11,214 nt of DNA from Oscillospiraceae bacterium (lineage in GTDB: Bacteria > Bacillota > Clostridia > Oscillospirales > Ruminococcaceae). The notes below the pieces were generated by a model, which did no database searches, was not told the DNA's origin, and saw only the letters and a list, made by a program, of their open reading frames with translations. Positions 6,652 to 11,214 of this stretch are shown in pieces (position 1 is the first letter of the stretch; each line of letters begins with the position of its first letter). The translations under genes were made by a program, and so were the position numbers. Location: assembly GCA_022511485.1 (NCBI GenBank), contig JAFLUJ010000342.1:1-11214 (forward strand), read 5' to 3'.

Positions 6652-6981
6652 TCAAAGACTATACTTCTTACGTCGCTTTTCAGCGTCTTCGTAAACCTGA
6701 TTATCTGTTCTTGCGGAAATAATGATAATTTTCATTATGTTATCTGTCATTTCAATTTTGTAAACAACACGGATACCAATTTTCCGGAACTTAATTTTCA
6801 TAAGTCCGGACAGGTCGCTTCCCGGTTGATTTCCAAGGGGCTTACCGTAACCTCCATTGCTGTCGGGAAGAGGATTCTGACTGACCTTTCGTATTCCCTT
6901 TAAGACCTGCGTACGTACAGAACCATCAAGCCTGCTCAGATCGTCTTTTGCTTCAGGTAAAAATTCAATATCCCAGTTCAT
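6652..6981 (-). CDS. RelE/ParE-superfamily toxin
   Basis: 109 residues, typical for the family. It begins with a short strand (WDIEFLPEAKDDL), two helices with basic residues (to about 35), then a sheet rich in basic residues: LMKIKFRKIGIRVVYKI (60-76) followed by IMKIIIISAR (82-91) and VYEDAEKR near the end. This is the usual RelE-type layout in which the Arg/Lys residues around 62-71 and the late Arg/Tyr act on mRNA in the ribosomal A site; gyrase-directed ParE activity cannot be excluded by eye. Its ATG overlaps the antitoxin stop by four bases (ATGA), giving translational coupling. The module is complete, with no frameshift. The cellular target is inferred from the family. Confidence 0.9.
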   Translation of the reverse strand: MNWDIEFLPEAKDDLSRLDGSVRTQVLKGIRKVSQNPLPDSNGGYGKPLGNQPGSDLSGLMKIKFRKIGIRVVYKIEMTDNIMKIIIISARTDNQVYEDAEKRRKKYSL

Positions 6982-7301
6982 TCTGTATCAAGATCCTCTG
7001 CATTTTCTATATCGTCCTCGGAAATTCCCAGGCTGTGCATAACATCTTCAAAGGACATTCCCTTTTTGCCCTCGTTATTTTTCAGACGTGTCTGTGCCTC
7101 GGTCAGCAAATAATAATCCTCAGCAATTTCGGAAAGCCGGATATATTCTTCCGGAGAAATAATTACAGCAGACGGAATATTGTTTTTAAGAACGATAAGC
7201 TGTTTTTCGGTACTTAACCTGTCAAATATTCTTGATGCCTGTCCCTTATTAAACTGTGTGATCGAAACAAGACTATTAATAGTATCATAAGCCATAGACA
7301 T
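6978..7301 (-). CDS. Phd/YefM-type antitoxin
   Basis: 107 residues. The N-terminal half (about 1-58) has the Phd/YefM DNA-binding pattern: a start like VSITQFNKGQASRIFDRL, then LIVLKNNIPSAVIISPEEYIRL. The C-terminal half (about 59-107) is helical and acidic, ending in ISEDDIENAEDLDTE, as expected for the part that wraps and neutralises the basic toxin. Such proteins normally repress their own promoter together with the toxin. The ATG at 7301 has an almost perfect SD (AAAAGGAGG, 8 nt away); Met3 (7295) is a less likely start. It is first in the operon, with a four-base overlap into the toxin. Confidence 0.9.
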   Translation of the reverse strand: MSMAYDTINSLVSITQFNKGQASRIFDRLSTEKQLIVLKNNIPSAVIISPEEYIRLSEIAEDYYLLTEAQTRLKNNEGKKGMSFEDVMHSLGISEDDIENAEDLDTE

Positions 7302-7326
7302 ATTATTCGCCTCCTTTTACACATAT

Positions 7327-7355
7327 ATTATACTCAATTTAAAGAAAAATGTCAA
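7327..7355 (-). promoter_or_regulatory. Toxin-antitoxin operon promoter (TTGACA-17-TATAAT)
   Basis: A perfect sigma-A consensus on the minus strand: TTGACA (7350-7355), 17-nt spacer, TATAAT (7327-7332). Transcription should start near 7320, just upstream of the SD. A strong promoter fits autorepression by the antitoxin-toxin complex. No clear palindromic operator was seen, only an imperfect TTATC direct repeat just upstream of the -35. Confidence 0.9.
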
Positions 7356-7380
7356 GATAATTCATAGATAAATTTTCATT

Positions 7381-7409
7381 AAAAAAGACAGACGATGTCT
7401 GCCTTTTTT
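7381..7409 (-). terminator. Terminator directly after the DUF3795 gene
   Basis: A hairpin of 5 bp plus one mismatch plus 7 bp (A6-G on one side, C-T6 on the other) with a three-base loop. It begins at the base after the DUF3795 stop codon (7410-7412) and has T runs at both ends, so it could work in both directions. It insulates the toxin-antitoxin promoter 25 nt further on from read-through out of the araC/DUF3795 operon. Confidence 0.75.
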
Positions 7410-7694
7410 CTATTTTTCTGCGAGACTTTCCTCTCTCCATTTTTTGCACTGCTCTATCCTTGCTCCGGGAGGGTCATCCCCATGCTCCTTATCAAGATAA
7501 GAGTAGGCATAAAGCTGCTCACATGGGATGTCGGGACATTCCCCGCAGTGAGTAAATCCCTTGTTCTGACAGCATACTGCTATTGGACACTCGCCGTAGA
7601 ACGGGTGTCCGTTGGTTTCTATACAGCCTTTGCAGCCGCAGCTTTCCTTGAAGCTGCATCCTGTACAGTGAAGTCCGCACCTTGAATCGACCAT
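7410..7694 (-). CDS. Small Cys-rich DUF3795 protein
   Basis: 94 residues from the ATG at 7694. This start is chosen because CAGGAGGT lies 6 nt upstream; the earlier ATG at 7721 overlaps the araC stop and has no SD. There are 13 cysteines: RCGLHCTGC (C6, C10, C13), CGCKGC (C19, C21, C24), C36, CC at 41-42, CGECPDIPC (C50, C53, C58) and C83. This CGL.C..C ... C..C ... C.ECP..PC layout is that of DUF3795, small cytoplasmic proteins presumed to bind zinc or an iron-sulfur cluster; no function is established to my knowledge. It is the last gene after the AraC regulator, 26 nt downstream of it. Confidence 0.88.
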   Translation of the reverse strand: MVDSRCGLHCTGCSFKESCGCKGCIETNGHPFYGECPIAVCCQNKGFTHCGECPDIPCEQLYAYSYLDKEHGDDPPGARIEQCKKWREESLAEK

Positions 7695-7700
7695 AAAAAT

Positions 7701-7740
7701 ACCTCCTGTTTTTGTACTCATTATAGCACAGACAGGAGGT
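7701..7740 (-). promoter_or_regulatory. Inverted repeat pairing the DUF3795 SD with the end of the araC gene
   Basis: ACCTCCTGT in the last codons of araC (minus strand, complement of 7732-7740) is a perfect 9-base complement of ACAGGAGGT (complement of 7701-7709), which contains the DUF3795 SD; the loop is 22 nt. When folded the SD is closed; a ribosome finishing araC would open it. There is no T run, so it is not a terminator. The loop also contains TGCTATAAT, an extended -10-like sequence without a good -35. Confidence 0.6.
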
Positions 7741-8584
7741 CTTTGTATTGTAAAAATCCGACATCTGCATATTTCTTCGCCAGAGACACCGCTTCTTTTG
7801 GATTCATCATATGCCGCCGCCTGAAATCATTAAGCATATGCGCCTGATCGAAATATCCGTATTTCTCCACAGCGTCGGAGGGGTCAAAGCTGCTGTCAAA
7901 AAGAATATCCCTCCACAGCATCTGGTAGCGGATCAGCCCGCAAAGATTTTTGGGGGAAGTCCCTGTGTATCTGTCGAAAAGCCTTTCAAGCCGTCTTTCT
8001 GAAACGGCAGTACAGGAGGTCAGGTCGCTGATCTTTGCCTTTCCGTTCATGGAAATCATATAATGGACTGCGTTCATAAGATCTGGACTTGAACGCTCGG
8101 TATGTATATTTTTCAGAAGCACTTTTTCCGCAGCATGAACCTTATCCGTAAGCGATCCCGCTTCAAAAAGCAGAGGTTCAAGCTGTTTTTTTATTTCCGG
8201 AAAAAATTCATCAATGGAAAAACGCCCGTTTTTGCTTCCGGAAAAAGAGTTCTCCGTAAAAAGGAAAGCAGCCCAGGCGTAAAAACGTATCGCAAACACC
8301 GACGTCCCGGCTGTACCTGCTTCCTCATTGAGTGTCAGACTGGAACGGTCGTCCAGAGCACAGAAAGACCCGTTAATACGGTTTTCTGTATGATCCACAT
8401 GGAAAATGATGTCCATGCAGGTGTCCGGGATCACAAGACCGCAGTCCTGCATGGAAGTGCCGCCGTCAAAAGGCGCGGAAGTTCCCCAGAAGCAGCGGAC
8501 ATATGGTCTGAGCAAAGCACACGGCTCGACCTCGGTATATCCGCTGTTTTTTCTGAAAGGAGCAGCTGTTATAGGGTAATACAT
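7721..8584 (-). CDS. AraC-family transcriptional regulator (DUF6597-like N-terminus)
   Basis: 287 residues. The N-terminal half (about 1-165) resembles the ligand-sensing DUF6597-type domain found in many AraC-like proteins (PCALLRPYVRCFWG near 21-34, VIPDTCMDIIFHVD near 51-64, and an F.IRF.AWAAF segment near 97-107). The C-terminal half holds two helix-turn-helix motifs: about 184-206 (ISDLTSCTAVSERRLERLF) and about 236-262 (SDAVEKYGYFDQAHMLNDFRRR followed by NPKEA), the normal AraC DNA-binding domain. The inducer is unknown. The ATG at 8584 follows the stop of the FtsA-like gene by 3 nt, without a good SD of its own, suggesting translational coupling. DUF3795 follows immediately. Annotation to AraC family is sure; the N-terminal domain name is from memory. 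Confidence 0.92.
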   Translation of the reverse strand: MYYPITAAPFRKNSGYTEVEPCALLRPYVRCFWGTSAPFDGGTSMQDCGLVIPDTCMDIIFHVDHTENRINGSFCALDDRSSLTLNEEAGTAGTSVFAIRFYAWAAFLFTENSFSGSKNGRFSIDEFFPEIKKQLEPLLFEAGSLTDKVHAAEKVLLKNIHTERSSPDLMNAVHYMISMNGKAKISDLTSCTAVSERRLERLFDRYTGTSPKNLCGLIRYQMLWRDILFDSSFDPSDAVEKYGYFDQAHMLNDFRRRHMMNPKEAVSLAKKYADVGFLQYKDLLSVL

Positions 8585-8587
8585 GGC

Positions 8588-11026
8588 TTATTCATCAGCC
8601 CAGCGGATAACTATCTCGTCACCCATACGGATAACGTCCATAAAGCTGGCGTTTTTGCCGTTTATGGTGAGTATCATATTTCCGCTTGGAGGTGGATTGT
8701 CCGTATCAATATTCGCCAGAGCCATAAGCTCGATAAACTCATGTGGACGGTTATTGGGGTTAGGATTAAGTGTAGTCCTGTCTCCGTTAAGCATTACATA
8801 GAAATTATCGGGGACGATCTCCGCAGGGGGTGCAGCCGGCTCGGTCGCAGATGCAGGCTCCGGTGTCGGTTCGGATACCGGTGCTGCCGCAGGAGCAGGG
8901 GCGGGAGCGACAGGAGCTTCGGCAGCAGGTATTGCTTCCGGAGCAGCAGGCGCAGGTGTCTCAACTACAGGAACAGGCTCGGGAGCGGTGATCTCAGGAG
9001 CAGCATTCTCAGAGACAGAGGTCTCAGGGACAGCAGGAGCTTCCGCAGGTGCGGTGTAGCCCTCTTCCATAGCTCCGAAAAGAAGTCCGCCCTGATACGG
9101 AGGCTTTTCCGGTGTGGCAAAGGATTTTGCAAGACTGCCTGCCTCCGGTTTTTTGTCCTCCGGCTTATTGCTTGTTACAATATCGTCTCCGTCCTGGAGA
9201 TAATAGTCGATGGAAAGCTGCTTTCCTGCCTTGTAGAATTCCAGCACTGCTGTGTCAAATGGCAGGGTCTGCATAAGGTCTCCCAGGGTCTCTATTTCCG
9301 AAACTGTAACGTTATCAAGGTTCTGTATCTGGTAGTCTCCGCTTGCCTGCTTGTTGTTCACTCTCGCGATAATTCCGAAGGGATACTTTGTTCCGTCGAT
9401 CGTAACGTGCTCTTCCGAAACATTTCCCACAACGTCGGACAGCTTTGCTTCTGCGTTTGTACCGCTTTCAGCAGGCTTGAATATTACAACGTCGCCCTGC
9501 TTTACTCCTGTTTCAATGGAAGCAGGAGCGCCGTTCAGAGTTACCTCGGCAGCGGTTGCAAGCTTGCCCTTGATGAGCTGCTTTTCGCCGTTAAGAGTAT
9601 AGCTGAGATTTCTGCCGGAACGTCCTATCACCTGTGAGGACTTGTATCCGGCTGTCATAAGCAGGTCGAGTACTCTCATTGTACGGGTATCGAAAATACG
9701 CATTTTCTTGTCATTCAGGGTAACGACAGAGAAGTCGTAGCCGTTGCTTTGTGTAGCGGTAACTCCGATACCGATAGGAGTTACATACTCCGGACCGGTT
9801 ATCTGTGTAGTGCCGAAGGAAACATTTTTCATTACGTTCTTGCTGCCGACAGCAACCCGGTTTTCCGGTATCTCAAGCTTTTCTGATACAAATTTTGCCA
9901 GTCCCGGGATAAGGCTTCCTCCGCCCACCAGAAAGACAGCCGCAGGAGCTTGTCCGTTAGCAGCAATAATATTTTCGGAGATATTGGAAGCCAGCAGCTC
10001 TACCGCAGGGTAAAGATCCTTGAAAAATTCGCTCGATTCAACGGTATGCTCAAATCCAAGAATATCGTTGTATACTATCTTGGCTTTATCGCTGCTGAGC
10101 TTCATTTCCTCGGCAGTGTTGAAGTCAACTATATATTTCTTGATAATTTCCTCGGTAATTTCGTCTCCCGCTGTTGTTGACATAGCATAGGCAACTATGC
10201 TTCCGTTCTGGGAGATGGCAATATCAGAAGTTCCAGCTCCGATGTCAACAAGCGCCACATTGATAAGACGCACCTCAGGAGGGATAATGATATTCATTGC
10301 GGCAATAGGCTCAAGGGTAAGGCTTGCAACCTCCAGACCGTTCATATCCATTACTGCGTAAAGACTTTCCACAACAGAGCTTGGCAGAAATGCTGCAATA
10401 AGCTCAATTGAAATTTTTCTGCCCTTATGTCCCACAAGGGATTTTATTTTATAATCGTCCAGCAGATACTGGATAACTGTATGACCTACACAGTAAAAGG
10501 AGATCCTTGAATCCGGGTTAGCTGAATCAAGCTCGTCCTGAGCCTTAAGTGCAGTTTCAAGCTCGTATGTCCTTACATCGTCCTCGGTTATAGCTTCCTT
10601 ATCCTCAATGTCGAAGGAAAGCTCCATCCTGTGGGTCTTAAGGGCACGTCCCGCCGCAGCGATAGCGACACGGGAAAGCCTGATCCCCGATTTTTCCTCA
10701 AGTCTGGTTTTTACGATCTTCGACACACGGGCAACCTCGGGAATATCCTCGATCTGACCGTCTATCATCGCTCTTTGAGTGTGGGGAACAGATACCGCAT
10801 GATCTACATAGAACTTTCCGTTTTCATCGGTATGACCGATTATGCCCACAACATTTCGTGTTCCTATATCAAGAGCGAAGATCTCATCCTTGCCCTGTTC
10901 GCGCTTTCCTGCCAGAGCAGCAGCCTTTGCCGCCCGTTTAGTATCGGAAGCCTTTCCTGTACTTTCCGGAGCAGAAGCAGCGCCGTTTTTTTCCTCATCA
11001 GTTTTACGTCTTGAAGCTTTCGCCAT
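8588..11026 (-). CDS. Long FtsA-like actin-fold ATPase with C-terminal beta-grasp-like repeats
   Basis: 812 residues, about twice the length of FtsA (about 420). Residues 1-46 are charged and Ala/Lys-rich. Residues 47-430 form an FtsA/PilM-type ATPase: phosphate-1 loop FALDIGTRNVVGIIG (50-64), SHS2-like (1C) region from MIDGQIEDI to VAIAAAGRALKTH (87-132), phosphate-2 VALVDIGAGTSDIAIS (257-272), and adenosine loop VFLVGGGSLIPGLAKF (364-379). No FtsA-type C-terminal membrane helix is seen. The C-terminal part carries three stretches with 'NG-x-x-A/h ... GD-x-V/I-x-I', at about 476-516, 540-617 and 742-809, resembling the end of TGS/ThiS-like beta-grasp domains. A Pro/Ala/Glu linker (657-737) precedes the last. 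Function unknown; a scaffold or cytoskeletal role in division or envelope assembly is inference. ATG at 11026 with SD AAGGGTG about 6 nt upstream. First gene of a likely operon with araC and DUF3795. Confidence 0.9.
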   Translation of the reverse strand: MAKASRRKTDEEKNGAASAPESTGKASDTKRAAKAAALAGKREQGKDEIFALDIGTRNVVGIIGHTDENGKFYVDHAVSVPHTQRAMIDGQIEDIPEVARVSKIVKTRLEEKSGIRLSRVAIAAAGRALKTHRMELSFDIEDKEAITEDDVRTYELETALKAQDELDSANPDSRISFYCVGHTVIQYLLDDYKIKSLVGHKGRKISIELIAAFLPSSVVESLYAVMDMNGLEVASLTLEPIAAMNIIIPPEVRLINVALVDIGAGTSDIAISQNGSIVAYAMSTTAGDEITEEIIKKYIVDFNTAEEMKLSSDKAKIVYNDILGFEHTVESSEFFKDLYPAVELLASNISENIIAANGQAPAAVFLVGGGSLIPGLAKFVSEKLEIPENRVAVGSKNVMKNVSFGTTQITGPEYVTPIGIGVTATQSNGYDFSVVTLNDKKMRIFDTRTMRVLDLLMTAGYKSSQVIGRSGRNLSYTLNGEKQLIKGKLATAAEVTLNGAPASIETGVKQGDVVIFKPAESGTNAEAKLSDVVGNVSEEHVTIDGTKYPFGIIARVNNKQASGDYQIQNLDNVTVSEIETLGDLMQTLPFDTAVLEFYKAGKQLSIDYYLQDGDDIVTSNKPEDKKPEAGSLAKSFATPEKPPYQGGLLFGAMEEGYTAPAEAPAVPETSVSENAAPEITAPEPVPVVETPAPAAPEAIPAAEAPVAPAPAPAAAPVSEPTPEPASATEPAAPPAEIVPDNFYVMLNGDRTTLNPNPNNRPHEFIELMALANIDTDNPPPSGNMILTINGKNASFMDVIRMGDEIVIRWADE
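8816..9058 (-). repeat. Pro/Ala/Glu-rich linker of the FtsA-like protein
   Basis: Encodes residues 657-737, built almost only from P, A, E, V, T and S with imperfect 'APE/APA/EAP' units. It separates the middle region from the last beta-grasp-like unit. It probably acts as an extended spacer. Its repetitive DNA also creates the long false antisense reading frame here. Confidence 0.8.
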
Positions 11027-11170
11027 TTATATCACCCTTTTTATTGATCTTTTATTTTAAAGACAGATTTAAGAAGCTGTCTTCACAAGTTCCTCTCAGA
11101 AATTAAACTGACAGTTCAATATCTATATATTCATTTTCTATCAGGTATATCTTTCGGAAACCCTACATCT
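11027..11170 (-). promoter_or_regulatory. Leader of the FtsA-like operon (about 145 nt)
   Basis: The predicted transcript has about 145 untranslated nt before the ATG. A 7-bp hairpin (AAGACAG/CTGTCTT, 11060-11066 with 11077-11083, 10-nt loop) and a small AACTG..CAGTT palindrome near 11105-11116 are visible. There is no T run after the hairpin, and I recognise no riboswitch or T-box motif. Leader function unknown. Confidence 0.45.
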
Positions 11171-11176
11171 TAAATC

Positions 11177-11205
11177 ATTATACAACATATCAAAAAAAAA
11201 AACAA
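11177..11205 (-). promoter_or_regulatory. Promoter of the FtsA-like operon with a homopolymeric spacer
   Basis: On the minus strand TTGTTT (11200-11205), a 17-nt spacer and TATAAT (11177-11182) with an extended -10 TG. An 11-base T run (A on the plus strand, 11192-11202) overlaps the end of the -35 and fills half of the spacer. The sequence TTGTATAATGAT around the -10 is identical to that of the ptsI promoter. Confidence 0.75.
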
Positions 11206-11214
11206 TAGGTTTTA

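Noticed and set aside
8102..9637. Plus-strand open frame of 511 codons antisense to the araC and FtsA-like genes.
   Set aside because: Its product is rich in Arg, Ser and Cys with no recognisable domain, it has no SD, and it spans two well-supported genes on the other strand, partly across repetitive Pro/Ala DNA. It is a shadow.
11060..11083. Leader hairpin as an intrinsic terminator or riboswitch expression platform.
   Set aside because: The stem is short and not followed by a T run on either strand, and no known aptamer motif was recognised.

Overview
The window looks like chromosomal DNA of a low-to-moderate GC, Gram-positive anaerobe of the Clostridia, most likely a Ruminococcus-like member of the Oscillospiraceae. 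This is inferred from strong SD sequences, AT-rich sigma-A type promoters, two lipoproteins with Gram-positive style lipoboxes, a lipid-anchored GH5 glycanase, a DHHW-family protein and an acetate kinase. No phage, IS element, CRISPR array, tRNA or rRNA was seen. The genus call is an inference from protein character, not a database match.

Layout. (a) 1-3921, minus strand: a probable ptsI operon running leftwards. It starts at a near-consensus promoter (3893-3921) and carries PTS enzyme I, a membrane-anchored DHHW-family protein with a long Thr/Ala-rich tail, and the 5' part of a small lipoprotein gene cut by the window edge. (b) 3984-5323, plus strand: acetate kinase with its own promoter and a strong intrinsic terminator. 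(c) 5341-6552, plus strand: a GH5 lipoprotein glycanase whose start codon lies 17 bases behind the ackA terminator, with no obvious promoter of its own. (d) 6569-7355, minus strand: a Phd/YefM-RelE type II toxin-antitoxin operon with a perfect-consensus promoter, flanked by terminators on both sides. (e) 7381-11205, minus strand: a long FtsA-like actin-fold ATPase with C-terminal beta-grasp-like repeats, then an AraC-family regulator, then a small Cys-rich DUF3795 protein. These three are tightly spaced and probably form one operon from a promoter at 11177-11205 with a leader of about 145 nt.

How the parts relate. GH5 (glycan cleavage at the cell surface), ptsI (PEP phosphotransfer) and ackA (ATP and acetate from acetyl phosphate) are all carbon-metabolism genes but are separate transcription units. 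The DHHW protein and lipoprotein point to O-acylation or another modification of an extracellular polymer. The FtsA-like operon has no clear metabolic link to the rest.

The most interesting items are the FtsA-like protein with a repeated beta-grasp-like C-terminus, the terminator embedded just before the GH5 start, a 9-bp inverted repeat that would bury the SD of the DUF3795 gene, and an 11-base A/T homopolymer inside the promoter spacer of the FtsA-like operon. No clearly new multi-gene system (for example a defence island) was found.
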